NCBI GenBank assembly: GCA_026873275.1
Contig: JANTUC010000003.1
Location: forward strand, 2,294,001 to 2,358,000
Direction: 5' to 3'
DNA: 64,000 bases
DNA from: Pseudopithomyces maydicus
Lineage: Eukaryota; Ascomycota; Dothideomycetes; Pleosporales; Didymosphaeriaceae
Positions 1-10,967 of this stretch are shown here, one piece after another. The notes under the pieces are model-generated. The model made no database searches. It saw only the letters and a program-made list of their open reading frames with translations, and was not told the origin of the DNA. How positions within the stretch are numbered: position 1 is the stretch's first letter; every line of letters begins with the position of its first letter. The translations under genes were made by a program, and so were the position numbers.

Positions 1-352
1 GAAAGAGATACTCATCGGCGCCGCCTCGCGCACGCATGCACCAGATCTCGGTCGCGAAATGCTCAAACTCCTCAAGATACCCAGCTCTTCTGCATCTTCC
101 TCCTCTTCCCAGCGCGCCATAGATTACTTCGACTACCTACAAATATACCCCGGCAACAAGCAAACGCATTTCGAGCGCATACATCGAGATTCGGGGATTG
201 CGTATGAGGAAATGCTCTTTTTCGACGATGAGAGCAGGAATAAAAATGTGGAGGTATTGGGTGTAGTCATGCAGCTAGTGAGAGACGGAGTGACCATGGA
301 TGAGATTGACAAGGGTGTGCAAAGCTGGCGGAAGAGACATAACAGGGTGTGA
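1..352 (+). CDS. Magnesium-dependent phosphatase-1-like protein, 3' part
   Basis: The gene enters from the left edge and only its C-terminal part (about 116 residues, read from base 2) is in the window. The open frame begins before the first visible ATG at 59, with the motif AASRTHAPDLGRE followed by LLKLLKIP-type sequence, so 59 is not the true start. The middle reads YPGNKQTHF and then EEMLFFDDESRN, which is the conserved acidic FFDDE segment of HAD-superfamily MDP-1 phosphatases, where metal-binding aspartates sit. MDP-1 enzymes are small cytosolic phosphatases acting on protein phosphotyrosine or sugar phosphates; the substrate here is unknown. The N-terminal DxDxT nucleophile motif lies outside the window. 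Family assignment is from motif reading and is fairly secure. Confidence 0.75.
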   Translation, partial: KEILIGAASRTHAPDLGREMLKLLKIPSSSASSSSSQRAIDYFDYLQIYPGNKQTHFERIHRDSGIAYEEMLFFDDESRNKNVEVLGVVMQLVRDGVTMDEIDKGVQSWRKRHNRV

Positions 353-885
353 GATTGAAAGCGGTAGGACGAAGAGACACAAGGCGTGGGATCGAGAGCG
401 CTTGGGACCAGGTACAGAAGAACCAATTTTATTTGATATCTAGCTAAATCTACTTTTGAAACTAGTCTGCACACTTTCAATACTTTTGAAGCGGGGTATC
501 CAAACGCATCGACACGCGTTGAGCAATTTCGTACATACGTGGTCCATATGGCTCCTATGCGGTATGGGTCTAATATCCTAACAGACCAATTAGGTACCTT
601 GTTTGATAGAGCGATTGCTATCATTATAGACATAGACGTCGGGCTCAACTCGTCCACCTTTACTTTGATAATTGATAAAAGCGTTGAGAAATTAGGTCCT
701 TCCGCCTTTACCACAGAGGCCGTGCACACTCCCGTTTGCTGGTTGGGCATCTTTATAAAGGTCCTACAGCTCCCTCTTTATCTCCCTTGCAACTCTTCCA
801 CTACACTCTGACTTCAGTCTTGGTACTCCATACACTCATTTTCCAACCCTCACATTCCAAACCCTCAATTTCCAAACACCACAAC
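353..885. other. Intergenic region, promoter of the 886 gene
   Basis: No convincing gene is seen. A TATA-like element (tttataaa, about 752-759) lies about 130 bp upstream of the ATG at 886. A C/T-rich stretch follows between it and the start codon, as is common for fungal transcription start regions. Confidence 0.4.
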
Positions 886-1601
886 ATGCGCTTTCTTACC
901 TTGTTCGGTACTCTTGCTGCCCTCGCCATCTCTGCCCTGTCGATCGCGCTCCCTGACGATCAGGGTGCCGTGGCTGCTTCATCGGTCGAGGGTGCTGGAG
1001 GACTTTCCAATTACCACGGCGACCCACGATCGGATGCAGCGGTACAAGATACTACTGTTGCAGCACCCGAAGCTCAAGTGGCCCCAGTTCTCGAGGCAAA
1101 CGCAGTGAATGACAGAGCAACAATCAACTGCGGTTACGCATACGAGAGCACTGGCTTACGGGGCACACAAATTCCTCTCGTATTCCCTACCAGCGATGGC
1201 GACGACCACATCGTGGCCTCTATGGCAAGCACCATTGTACCTTGGGGCTGCACGTGTTACTTTATGAGGTGAGTCGTCCAATTGATTTTCACAAACATGA
1301 CTGACTTCATGCGCAGATCCTCTTGGTGCTACGACGGACCGTAAGTGATGCTGGAGATTGATCCCTGCAGTCATTGTAAACGTGTTGTTTGAAGCACTCA
1401 ATTGAATGTTTCACACATCCATTGACACAAGACACACTCGTCGCATCTTTGTTCAATGTTTTCTTGGACCTAAGCTGACTTTTTACCTTCAATTGTAGAG
1501 ATTCCGAAGACTACACCTTCAAGACCGGGATGATGCAAGGGAATCTTCCATTCAGAAGCGCATGTGTGAAGTGCATTGAGTCGGGACGGAAATCATCTTA
1601 A
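886..1601 (+). CDS. Small secreted cysteine-containing protein (candidate effector)
   Basis: Three exons are inferred: 886-1268, 1317-1340 and 1499-1601. The introns are GT-AG (48 and 158 bp), giving 169 residues. The N terminus MRFLTLFGTLAALAISALS is a clear signal peptide. A low-complexity Ala/Val/Glu-rich stretch follows, possibly a pro-region. The mature C-terminal part has six cysteines (NCGYAY, GCTCYF, WCYDG, ACVKC). The tiny middle exon carries SSWCYDGP and is supported by consensus splice sites on both sides. I do not recognise a family. Size, signal peptide and paired cysteines fit the loose definition of fungal effector-like secreted proteins; that is inference, not demonstrated function. 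Without the splicing the frame ends at 1272 and loses two cysteine-containing segments. Confidence 0.7.
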
Positions 1602-2080
1602 GTCAAGCGCTGCATCTTTCGGAGTTGGTCATGGGTATACGGTATTTGGCTTCAAAGCATGTGAAGTGCCTACGTGTTTGAAAATCAACACTATCACAAG
1701 CGAATACTCCATAGTCCTTCCACTACGGCAAATGATCAATAATACCTGACCTTTTTCTCTTAATCAGAATTGACAAGGTGCAAATATATGCTAAGAGTGA
1801 TGGTTCATCTCTTGCCCTTAGAGTAGTCTGACAAAGCTGCGTTGAAGAGATATGAATTACGAAAACAGATATCTTTCCTTCTCTTCCAGATACGCCAGAG
1901 TGAGACTGTCCAGAAGCGTACATCGAGTACTTTGCAATTGGGCCTGACACTGGCAACAGATCACAGTTTCCACGAGGCATGCTTAAAGTAACCGTCAGAG
2001 CACTAGTTACTATCATTATTTACATCTAGCTTACATCTATCGCACTCTTCTAATCAGAATTACACTTTTTCACCTGCCCT

Positions 2081-3028
2081 CTAGCACGTCACCGAGAACC
2101 TCGCCGCCTCGTTGACAACGTCACCAGCAGGCTTGATACCCCAGTCAGGGTCAATGTAGCTGCCCTGTGCCGACTGAAGCTGGAAGTAGTACATGTTGAT
2201 GTTGTTGTCCAGGAAACTGCACACGGTCTCGTGCCAGTAGGTCTGCGCATTGTCCACACCAGCAACAGCGTCGCCGAGGGTATCGCCGATAATCGGCCAG
2301 CCCGTCTCGGTGACCCACACAGGCTTGCCCTGCGCCACAGCAACGGTGTCGGTGTAGGACTTCCAGAAGGTGGCGTTGGCGTTACCAATGCCGTTACCGC
2401 CGGGCTGGGTGGTCTGGTAATAGGGGTAGGCGTCCATGCCGAGGAAGTCGATGGCGGTGATGACGGCACGGTTGGCGGGGTTGGTGAAGGCGTCCCAGGT
2501 GTCGACGTGGCCGATGGGCTTGCCCTCGAGGGAGGTGCCAGCAATGGCAGACTTCACCTTGTTGATGAAGTCAACGAGCTGCTCCGGGGAAGCGCCGACC
2601 TCGTTGATGGAGTCGCGGTAGAGGTCCTCGGATCCGACCGAGATGCCGGTTACAAGGTCTGTGAAAGCGGTGCCGTACTGGGAGATTGCCTTCTTCAACG
2701 CATTGATCTCATTCTGGAAGGCATCGGATGTTTCGGATGCCCACAGACCCAAGAGCAGGGTTGACTTGGTCTCGATGGCCGCAGGGACGGCGGAGATGGG
2801 GTCATCTTTTGTGCCACCCTGAATCATGGTGTAGAGACGCATGCTCGTCCAGGCACCGTTGGTTCCGGGAAGTTCTTGAGCGGCACGCATCTCCCAGGCA
2901 AAATCGATCTGTTGCTTGTTCTGACCAGTGGTGAAGGTGCTCCCGGAGTTGAACCCCTTGTAGCCATTCTGCGCACTCGCTGCTGAGAGCGTGGCTGCGA
3001 AAGCCACTGCTGCCGTAAAGAATTGCAT
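2081..3028 (-). CDS. Secreted GH17 beta-1,3-glucanase / glucanosyltransferase-like cell-wall enzyme
   Basis: A single-exon 315-residue protein with a signal peptide (MQFFTAAVAFAATLSAASAQ). It matches glycoside hydrolase family 17 throughout: TSMRLYTMIQ near residue 63, GISVGSEDLYR carrying the acid/base glutamate in the fungal-type context, DFLGMDAYPYY, and VTETGWP with the nucleophile glutamate. It ends in FSVTC with no hydrophobic tail, so it is probably a soluble or wall-bound Bgl2/Scw-type enzyme, not a GPI-anchored one. Such enzymes cleave or transglycosylate beta-1,3-glucan in wall remodelling. A TATA-like element (ttataag on the minus strand, about 3091-3097) lies roughly 65 bp upstream of the ATG. 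Length and motif order are typical of the family. Confidence 0.92.
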   Translation of the reverse strand: MQFFTAAVAFAATLSAASAQNGYKGFNSGSTFTTGQNKQQIDFAWEMRAAQELPGTNGAWTSMRLYTMIQGGTKDDPISAVPAAIETKSTLLLGLWASETSDAFQNEINALKKAISQYGTAFTDLVTGISVGSEDLYRDSINEVGASPEQLVDFINKVKSAIAGTSLEGKPIGHVDTWDAFTNPANRAVITAIDFLGMDAYPYYQTTQPGGNGIGNANATFWKSYTDTVAVAQGKPVWVTETGWPIIGDTLGDAVAGVDNAQTYWHETVCSFLDNNINMYYFQLQSAQGSYIDPDWGIKPAGDVVNEAARFSVTC

Positions 3029-3822
3029 AACGAAAAGACGGACGGAATGAAAGATTCACAAAAGCAAGAACTGCAGGCAGATTCAAAGTACTTATAACCC
3101 CCCAAAAGCCGTTTGTGCCGACCCCAACCCGCCAGGCATGCACCATCCGTCATTTTGTGGGTTCAAATGTTGCTGGGGGTATTACGGGGCGTCTAGAAGG
3201 CACTCAATGAGGCGTGGCCCGTTCCGATTCGAAGATTCCATGTACGCGCGGCAGAGGTTAGGCTTTGCTAGCGGCGATCTACAGAACGGTTGGAGATTAT
3301 TGCGTTAGCGTGAATGAAAATAGCACGGCATTGGCGGGACCTGCGTCATGTCAGGTACACGTCGATTCAATAAAAACCTTACGGATATGCCGCGCGAACC
3401 TCGGATGCTGGGCCAATTGAATGACCTCCGAATGTTTACCTCAAAGACTAACCTTGATCGTGCTATCGAAAACATCAGTCTAGCGAGCGCCCGCTTCATG
3501 GTCACGTGAGGCTTATAGAGCAGGTGTCCTGGTGCTTCGGATGGGAAGAGAACCAAACAACCATTGACAAATAGTGCATGAGCTATTATTAGAAGAGAAC
3601 GATTGATTTCATGGGGCGTGGATGTAAGTAATTGTGTATACAGTATGATTATTCATAACTTCCATTCGCTGCATAGATACCTAGGTATCACAGAAGCAGC
3701 ATTGCAACAATTTGACACCATCTAACCGCATACCACGATCTCCATTAGGATCTTGCTCATGTGTCCTTTCGCGCTGTCAAATTTCACCCCGAATTCTCCT
3801 TGCCCTGGCGTCGACCGCTCCA
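3029..3822. other. Intergenic region
   Basis: This holds the promoter of the GH17 gene at its left end. Nothing else persuasive is seen: the open frames are short, lack recognisable motifs and overlap on both strands. Confidence 0.4.
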
Positions 3823-4071
3823 CTACCCATCTTCTTCGTCCTCTCCCTTTGCATTGTCCTGGGTCTTCTCCGTGTCTTTGTCTCCCTTCGAACTCTCCCC
3901 AAGGCAATCCCCAGTATGAGTAGCCTCCAATATTTTCGTGCTATTATTGAGACTGTCAGACTTGCAAGGAATGAAGTCGTTCGCTATAGCAGCGGCACAG
4001 AGCGTTGGCAAAGGTGGGAGCGTAACACTCTTGCCGCAGGTCTTGCAGTAGTAAATGGTATGATGGCACAT
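3823..4071 (-). CDS. Small unknown cysteine-containing protein
   Basis: An uninterrupted 82-residue frame. It starts MCHHTIYYCKTCGK, a CxxC pair preceded by His-His, continues PLPTLCAAAI and FIPCKS, then becomes very acidic (EDEEDG at the end). A Cys/His-rich head with a charged tail resembles many small lineage-specific proteins of filamentous fungi and could bind zinc. No named family is recognised. The opposite-strand frame at 3712-4194 covers the same DNA but has no structure, so I prefer the minus-strand reading. Support is moderate and rests on composition alone. Confidence 0.4.
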   Translation of the reverse strand: MCHHTIYYCKTCGKSVTLPPLPTLCAAAIANDFIPCKSDSLNNSTKILEATHTGDCLGESSKGDKDTEKTQDNAKGEDEEDG

Positions 4072-4585
4072 GGTGCTCTTGCTAGTCAGGTGGTTGGAAT
4101 TGTTTCGAAGCCTATAGATAAGTGTAGTTATGGGGTTCTTGACGGAAGTGGAAGTTCTCGTGTCGAACTTATATTGAGAGAATACAGAACGTGAGAGGCG
4201 TTATATATTGAATTCTATAGACGTGTAATGATGAGTATTCAACTTTGTACTGTTTGCACAAACAGTCATGGTGACACCTCGGTTGAAGGATATACACGTG
4301 CGCTCCAAACTCAAACGAAGAACACTGACTACCATCATACAATAGTTGGGATCGATTGTTCTATTTTAAGCAACTTCTCCTAACAACCCTATTGCCGTCA
4401 AAACTCAGCTGTTACATGAATCCGAGGTTCGTAGAAAAATCCACGTGTCATACCGGACCTCGTCACCCAACTAGCCCTACATGGGGAACAGTACAAAGTA
4501 CGTATCATCCACTCAATATATGACACTTCATTCGGAATTTGGCGTAGGAACGGAGTACAATAACACAAAATCATCGTTCCTGAGC

Positions 4586-6013
4586 TTATATAACAACATA
4601 CTTTGTCGGATACTTCAACCAACGACCAGCAGCCATACAACCCCCGCCAACAACCATCGCAGCCCCCGAAACTGTTAACGCCATCGATGCACCTCCAAGT
4701 TTCTCGATTATGAATCCTGTAAGACTGATTCCCCCAAATACAGCAACCCCCAAGCTCGCCAACAGCAGCTCCGTCTTTTGCCAATAGTTGCATGTTAAAT
4801 CGAACACCTTCCTGTGCAGGGCGAGGAGTGGCCCAAGGCAAAGTCCATAAAGAACGCTCACAACACCCCAAATCCAGAAATTGGGGATCCATGCTGCAAT
4901 TAACACAAGACTGCCGGCGAATATCCCCGCTGCGGTAAAGGCGTTGACAACGCCGAGACCACGGCGTGGCCAAGGACGTGCGAAAAATATTGAAGTCATG
5001 GTGGCAGCATTGAGTGTTGCAAGGAACCAGTATGTTGCGTACTCTGGGTACTCACGGATAGAAAGGTTGGTGAATAGCAGCGGAAAGAAAGTAGGCCAGA
5101 CAATTACGAAGGCGAATATAAGGAAGAAACCGGCAACAAAGAAGCAATCTTCAATGTGCGCATCTCTGAGCTTTCTACATAGAATGCTCTGGTGTGTCTG
5201 TAGTTGCACTGGAATCGTCGAATTCGGATGCCTGAGTCTGGGCGGTGAGCGCTCATGGTTGGATGGTGCGTCCTCGCCATTGTTCGGTCTGGATGCTAGA
5301 AAGAAGCCGGCGAGTGCAGGAAAGAGTCCGAACAACGCAATGTAGAAATTTGTCCATGACGACTTCAGGTAGTTCCCATTCCGTAAGTATACCCATGAAA
5401 TGAGCGAGTAGAAAAGACTGCCCAGCATTGCAGCTGCTCCGCTCTGCATGGACACTGCGGCAATATTGTTGTTGTAATGTGACGCAAGACATTGCAGGGC
5501 TGTGCTGCGTAGGTAGCCCAAACATAAGCCCTCCAGAGCACGCATACCCAGGACCAGAACCCAGGGTCGTGCACCTCTGGCCAGAATAGCCTGGCAAAGA
5601 AGTAGTACCATAGCAATGCTTACAGATACCCAGCGCCAATGCTTCCACTTGAATGCGCTTGCCGCAAACCATTCAACAGCGAATATACCAATCCATTGAA
5701 TGCCGAATATCAAGGCTAGGTAGTCGAGTGGTACCGTAGGAAAGAGTTCATTATAGTAAAATTCGAGCGTTAATCCAGCGGACAAAGGGATTCCGAGAGT
5801 GTGGAAAGTGACAACAGCGTAGGTATAGTATGCGATGACGCGACGTCTCGTGTCCTGTTTCACTTGCTCCACTTGCGAGATTGCTGTACCTGCCTCGCTG
5901 CTATTGATTTCAGTAGAGGGTCCGGAGCGAACCACTTGAGATGTTGATCCAATACCGCTAGCGAAGGGCAGGGAGATGATATTCCGGATTCCATGGGATC
6001 TCGAGTCGGGCAT
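4586..6013 (-). CDS. MFS permease, monocarboxylate-transporter type
   Basis: One 475-residue exon. A hydrophilic N-terminal tail of about 65 residues is followed by about 12 hydrophobic segments in two blocks, separated by a charged loop near residues 245-280 (SRPNNGEDAPSNHERSPP). The first helix (TFHTLGIPLSAG) resembles the MCT-like branch of the major facilitator superfamily, which includes the yeast Mch proteins. These carry monocarboxylates or, in Mch5, riboflavin, across the plasma membrane. The substrate cannot be read here. No substrate-biosynthetic neighbour is present, so the context does not help. Length and topology fit the family. Confidence 0.8.
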   Translation of the reverse strand: MPDSRSHGIRNIISLPFASGIGSTSQVVRSGPSTEINSSEAGTAISQVEQVKQDTRRRVIAYYTYAVVTFHTLGIPLSAGLTLEFYYNELFPTVPLDYLALIFGIQWIGIFAVEWFAASAFKWKHWRWVSVSIAMVLLLCQAILARGARPWVLVLGMRALEGLCLGYLRSTALQCLASHYNNNIAAVSMQSGAAAMLGSLFYSLISWVYLRNGNYLKSSWTNFYIALFGLFPALAGFFLASRPNNGEDAPSNHERSPPRLRHPNSTIPVQLQTHQSILCRKLRDAHIEDCFFVAGFFLIFAFVIVWPTFFPLLFTNLSIREYPEYATYWFLATLNAATMTSIFFARPWPRRGLGVVNAFTAAGIFAGSLVLIAAWIPNFWIWGVVSVLYGLCLGPLLALHRKVFDLTCNYWQKTELLLASLGVAVFGGISLTGFIIEKLGGASMALTVSGAAMVVGGGCMAAGRWLKYPTKYVVI

Positions 6014-6571
6014 GCTCGAAGCTAGTGTATGGGGCTCAAGAGACGACGCCGAAGCAGGGGGTTAAGATTCGAGAAAGCGGGAGCGTCGCAGCAGAGCAAG
6101 TGTAGTGATGGCGGGAACATGGAAATTTTGGCCTTGATTGGTCTGACAGCGAAACCGTCGGGCAAATTCAGCGAACGGGCCTAGCTGCTGTGTTTCCATG
6201 TTCTCATAACCCGTTCGTGTGAATGATAAGAGCGGAAGCGTCAGTGAATGGGGCAGTGAATATCGGGTCGCTTGGGGCTCAACTTCAGGAGGGAAGCTGC
6301 GATTGCGCAACTGGGCCGAAGCGTCGAATCATGAGGGAGGCGCGACATGCTGGCAGCATTTGCGAGAGAACAAGGAACACAACCAATTTGACAGGACTAA
6401 GACCAATAGAAATACCGTTCGGAGAGCCGAGCCACCCTTTTCCCATCGTAAGAGAAAAACATGCACATGAGAAAAAAAAACATGATCACTTCCCGAACGC
6501 CCGTGCAACTTTGGGGTAGTATAAACCAGATGCCTGCAAAACAAAAACACATGCACTTCTGCTCATCCAGC

Positions 6572-7329
6572 CTAGAAGATACCGTTCACAATCTTGCTTC
6601 CGATGGTCGCACCGGCACCGAAGACTGCGGCGTTTCCAAGCTTCTTACCAAACTTCTTGCCGCCCTCCTCGAACTTGCTCGGCTCCTGCTTTGCGGGCTC
6701 CTGGTACTGGTTGACGGCGCCGTTGTGGCCGTTGCTCACGTCCACGGGCATGTTTCCGTAGTTGCTGACGGGCGCAGGGGTGACGGCCTTTTCCTCGCGG
6801 CGAACGTAGCTCGCGGGGAAGATGCCCTCCTGGCCGGTGCGCTCGTTGCGGCCCTTCCACCACTCGTTGTTCATGTACTCGGAGACGACGATCTTGTCGT
6901 TGGGCATGAGGGCAAGGTCGCCGGCATCCTGAGCGTTGTACTGGTACATGGCGGTCGCGTGGCAGAGGACGGGCGGGCCGACCGGGGCGGCTGGGGGCGT
7001 AGGGTAGGCAGGCGGGGGCGGGTTCGCGGCGTTGTTGGCGTAGTAGCCGACGCCGTTGGACTTCTTCTCGGGCTCGGGCGTGGCCACGCTGAGGGACGAC
7101 ATCTGCTGCGTGGGCACGGCGGGCATGGCGCGGGCGGCATTTGCGGAGGCGGGGAGCTGGTTGTAGATGGTGTCGTACTGCGACTGCGAGATGATGTTGG
7201 AGTCGACGAGGAACTCGAGCTCCTGGAGCCGTGTTAGCTGGTGCCCATGCGCTGTCCCGGGCCGTGGCGTACCGTTTTGATCGCCCTCAGCGACCTGTTG
7301 ATCATGGCATTGTTGAAGCCGTCGGCCAT
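6572..7329 (-). CDS. SH3-domain protein of the Las17-binding Lsb1/Pin3 type
   Basis: Two exons (7273-7329 and 6572-7222) join in phase 0 across a 50-bp GT-AG intron to give 235 residues. The N terminus MADGFNNAMINRSLRAIKT joined to ELEFLVDSNIIS matches the conserved leader of Lsb1/Pin3 homologues. A proline-rich linker (PPPPAYPTPP) precedes one SH3 domain at about residues 107-160, with ATAMYQYNA, ALMPNDKI, EWWKG and GIFPASYV as its landmarks. The C-terminal GGKKFGKKLGNAAVFGAG segment is also typical. Yeast relatives bind the actin nucleation factor Las17/WASP and regulate endocytic actin assembly. Family assignment is strong; exact orthology is inferred. Confidence 0.88.
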
Positions 7330-7750
7330 CTTGTTGCGACACGAGCGGAGAAAGAGTAAAAGTCGGTGGGCGAAAAATAAATCTACAGCTGGACGTGGTC
7401 GGGCGACGACGACAAACGGCGGTTCTGTGTGTGTGGAGCGAGCGGCGGCAGTGGGTTTGGCGGAGGACAGATGGTGGTGATGGCGGTGCTGCTGGTGCTG
7501 CGCTGCGCTGTTGCTGTTCCCTCCCAGGCTCACACTGCAGGGGCTGAGCGACTAGCCGTGAGCAGAGTGATTGGGGGGCTGTGCACCACCATGGCGCGCC
7601 GTTCTCCCGTCCGACACGGACTTGCATGCATCACTCCATCTGCGAGCCTTTTATTGGTAACCATTCTCGGAACATCATGCTTGTTGTCTCAACCCTGGTC
7701 CGGCGTGCCGTGCTACCTAAAACCTATCCATATCTATCCATCTAACTCCA

Positions 7751-8545
7751 TCAGTGCCCCCTCTGCTTCACCATCTTCACCATGCCCTGGAACATGTCTT
7801 GCCTCGTCGTCTCGAACTTCTCGAATGCTCCTTGCACAAACCCGACCGGGATCTGCTCCTCGCCCTTGACCAGCCTGCCCCACGAGTCCTTGGTGAACTC
7901 GTCCAACGGCATGCCCATCTGACGCCCGTTCGGAATATCCGGCTGGTGTTTCGCGTCATGCAGTTCGGTCTGCACTGCAGGAGGGAAGATCTCGACGACC
8001 TTGATGTTTCCGGGACCATCCTTGAGCTGCTCCCTCAGCGACAGGATGAAATGGTGCAGTGCAGCTTTGGTAGCAGAGTAGTTGGGTCTACTCATAAGTG
8101 GTAGTAGAGCGAGCCCCGACGACATGTACACCAGCGCCGTCTCCTTTTCTTGCTTCTGCAGAAAGGAGACAAGGTACTTGGTCAGGTGAATGTATGAGAC
8201 ATAGTTGGTTGTGACTTCCAGCTCCAGCGTAGCCAGATCGATCGTCTCTGGCTTTGCAAAGTTGAAGCCGCGCTGGATGCCCGAGTTGATTATGACGCAG
8301 TCCAGGTCGGGATGCTTTGCCGTTACATCCTCAACAAACTTTGGTATTTGCTGGAGCTTGGTGATGTCGAAAACGATGGCGTCGACCTGGTTACTGCCAT
8401 GCTTGGTGACAAACTCGTCCAGGTTCTCTTTCCGCCGTCCGCTGATGATGACTTTCTTTCCATCTTGGACCGCCTGCTCTGCATAGGCGAGGCCGATGCC
8501 GGATGTTGCGCCGATGATCAGGATCTTGTTATATCTAATTGACAT
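7751..8545 (-). CDS. Short-chain dehydrogenase/reductase
   Basis: A single-exon 264-residue SDR. The cofactor motif is GATSGIGLAYA near the N terminus. NSG replaces the usual NNAG in CVIINSGIQRG, and the catalytic Ser and YSATK (Tyr-x3-Lys) lie near residue 160. RRKEN after the second strand suggests NADP(H) preference. It lacks signals for export and is probably cytosolic. It is divergently transcribed from the Zn2Cys6 regulator that starts 525 bp away, so the two may share a promoter region. The substrate is unknown. Confidence 0.85.
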   Translation of the reverse strand: MSIRYNKILIIGATSGIGLAYAEQAVQDGKKVIISGRRKENLDEFVTKHGSNQVDAIVFDITKLQQIPKFVEDVTAKHPDLDCVIINSGIQRGFNFAKPETIDLATLELEVTTNYVSYIHLTKYLVSFLQKQEKETALVYMSSGLALLPLMSRPNYSATKAALHHFILSLREQLKDGPGNIKVVEIFPPAVQTELHDAKHQPDIPNGRQMGMPLDEFTKDSWGRLVKGEEQIPVGFVQGAFEKFETTRQDMFQGMVKMVKQRGH

Positions 8546-9070
8546 GGTGCGGAGAAGGCAACGTGAATAACGAACTGCTGCATCAGGCGTCCCTTGCTCA
8601 ATTTATACGGATGGTGGGAATCTGTGCCGCTGGCATTACGAAACACGACGTGGATGCGACCTACCTAGGTGCACTGCGTCTAGACCGGCGAATGACGGCG
8701 CCATATCTCGGTCTCACGCTAGGCTGGGGATGGTTTTCTACACATGTTTCCGTTGTTTGTTGCTCGACCGAGGAGAGCTCCGGCTTTGACGGGCGCAAAC
8801 AGCTCCGGCAGTGTCTCCAATGTTGGACTTATGGTGACGTACACGGATTGGAGTGCGGCAATTACTTTCGGATATAAGCTCGAGGCCCAGAATCAGAACC
8901 AGAATAAGGAGAGCAGGTCGAGTTTACTGTGGCTACACAATCACGTAGTCTGGGTGCTTCTGTCTGCGATGACAGCAATCTGTGTAAGCTGTTACGAATG
9001 ATCGACTCTAAAAGGCAAGGCTTGAAGCGCAACGCGGCGGGGTACTCGCCCTGTCGCCAACACCTTCGCA
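8546..9070. promoter_or_regulatory. Divergent intergenic promoter between SDR and Zn2Cys6 gene
   Basis: A 525-bp gap separates two outward-facing genes. I see no other coding sequence. Shared control by the adjacent Zn2Cys6 factor would be a common fungal arrangement, but no specific binding site is asserted. Confidence 0.35.
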
Positions 9071-10967
9071 ATGCACAGTATCAACGGTAACAGCGACGGT
9101 GATGCGTCTCCCGGCCTGGCGCAACGAACGTGCGCCCAGTGTAATAAGAGCAAGAAAAAATGCGACAAGTTGATGCCAAAATGTAGCCGTTGCCTGAGGC
9201 AGGTGATTACGCCGACCCTGTGTAAAACTGCATCCTTGCTTACAAACCATGAATAGGCTTGCTATAGACTGCTCATACCCTGGTCCAGAGAGATCAAATG
9301 AAACAGATGCAGTCAATGAGGCAGTAGAAGCCCGTTTCGACGAGGTTTTTGAGAGACTGAAGACCATAGAAGCCCATGTTTTCCCCTCCAGATCCACAGC
9401 GCAGCCCCATGGCCGTCATTCAGAGCAGCAACGATCGCTTATGAACCTTGCGCAGTCCCATGGCATCGAGAATCCAAATCCTATCAGCTGGACTCTTGAG
9501 CCTGGGACGTTAAAACCTCAATACCTGTCTTTGATGCTATGGCAAAGTGTTTTCGCTACTCTGGACGAGCACGGGACAACACTTGACGAGGTAACCCGAA
9601 CTTACATATCACAAACCGATCGGTGGCTTCCCATGATTTCACTTCTGAGGTATCATAAAGAATTTGCATTGTTCAGGCAGATTCGATCTTCCGATAATTT
9701 CCTTGTCCTGGCTTTGGCGATGCATTTGGTCATTTCGCCACAAACTGAACATCCTTCGTGTGACTCGCTCGCAGAATCACCCTGGTATCGAAAGTGCAAA
9801 TACATGTTCTCGCAATTCGTGGCGTTCAGAGAACCGAGCATTGAAATCATCCAAGCAGGGATGCTGATATCTGTCTTCGAGTTCAGCCATTGCATCGAGA
9901 ACCGAGCCCTGACGACTTTGGGGATATGCTGTAGGTTGGCGTATGTTATGGATTTTGACGAAGTAATGGCGAAGCACGCGGCACAGGATCTAGGAAAACT
10001 CAACAGGGAGGACGAAGAGGTCAGTCGTACTGTGATATGTCGCTTTTGCGGACACGTGCTGATTTTACATGGTTTCAGATGATTTTGACATGGATGGGTC
10101 TTATCAGACTAGAGAGGTATTTCAACATGCCTCCTGTAGTGGTCCCCAAGGCCCAAAGCATGCCGCTCCACTTCGATACCGACTCCCGCAATCATGCTAG
10201 TCCTTACTCAGGCCCGGAAATATCAAATTTTAACACGCTTGATCTGAATGAACTCGCTGGTTGCATTTACGAATACGATGCGGCTCAGCGCAACGGCCGC
10301 ATTCAGAAATTTATTCGCGACAACCGATTCGCAGCATCTTCTCCCGAACTCCACGACAAGATTAGAGTCATGGTGCAAGATCTTGAAGACTATCTTGTCG
10401 TTCGAAATGCACAGATGGAGCAAGATGGTTCATGGGCGGGTATGCACGTAGTATTAGGGTACCTTCCACCTTCGTTTCCCCTTCTTGCTTGGTACTGCAT
10501 GACGTACTGACGCCAAAAAGCGCTGCTATTCAGATCCAATGCTTCCTCGCCGCTAAAAACACGTGCGTCATAGACAATCAGATAATGCGATCACTCCACT
10601 CATACGTCGATCAACTACGCGTTGTCATCTCAAGCTGTCGGTCCTTTTACGGTTTCAAAGAGAACTACCTAAACGGGGTTCAGCCAACTTGGTGCTCACT
10701 GCCTTACCAGGCTCTCTGGGCGAATAGATTGGTGGAATTGGCAGATACCGAAAGAAGTCTGCCGGCCATTGACACGACGCTTTTCGTGGAGGTTCTGCAG
10801 ACCATGGCACCGAATTACAAACTTGCAGGTAAGCTTGCCTCGGCAATCTTGCTAAGAGAAAGGGGGATTGCCTGTTCTGACGTGAAATAGCAAAATGCTT
10901 AGAGCTCCTTGAGCTGCCGCAGACGATGGAAGACTTGTCTGCGAGCTACCACGGACAAACGACCTGA
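9071..10967 (+). CDS. Zn2Cys6 fungal transcription factor
   Basis: Five exons are inferred (9071-9198, 9257-10019, 10079-10458, 10521-10828, 10891-10967), giving 551 residues. The DNA-binding head reads CAQCNKSKKKCDKLMPKCSRC and continues after intron 1 with DCSYPGP. The six-cysteine C6 spacing is only right if intron 1 uses a GC donor at 9199 (AG|GCAGGT), which gives CSRC-x6-C. The canonical GT donor at 9220 keeps frame but stretches the last loop to 15 residues. The other three introns are GT-AG of 59-62 bp. The central part resembles the fungal-specific factor domain. It sits between a divergent SDR and a downstream MFS pump, which it may regulate. Confidence 0.8.
9199..9256 (+). other. 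Probable GC-AG intron in the Zn2Cys6 gene
   Basis: A 58-bp intron with a GC donor in good context (ctgag|gcaggt) and acceptor aatag|g. It restores the exact C6 zinc-cluster spacing, which no GT donor nearby does. See the finding on GC-AG introns. Confidence 0.65.

Noticed and set aside
3712..4194. Plus-strand 160-residue frame
   Set aside because: No recognisable motifs, a Ser/Leu/Arg composition typical of an antisense shadow, and overlap with the more protein-like minus-strand Cys protein.
6461..7237. Long Val/Gly/Arg-rich plus-strand frame
   Set aside because: It is the antisense of the SH3 protein gene and has no structure of its own.
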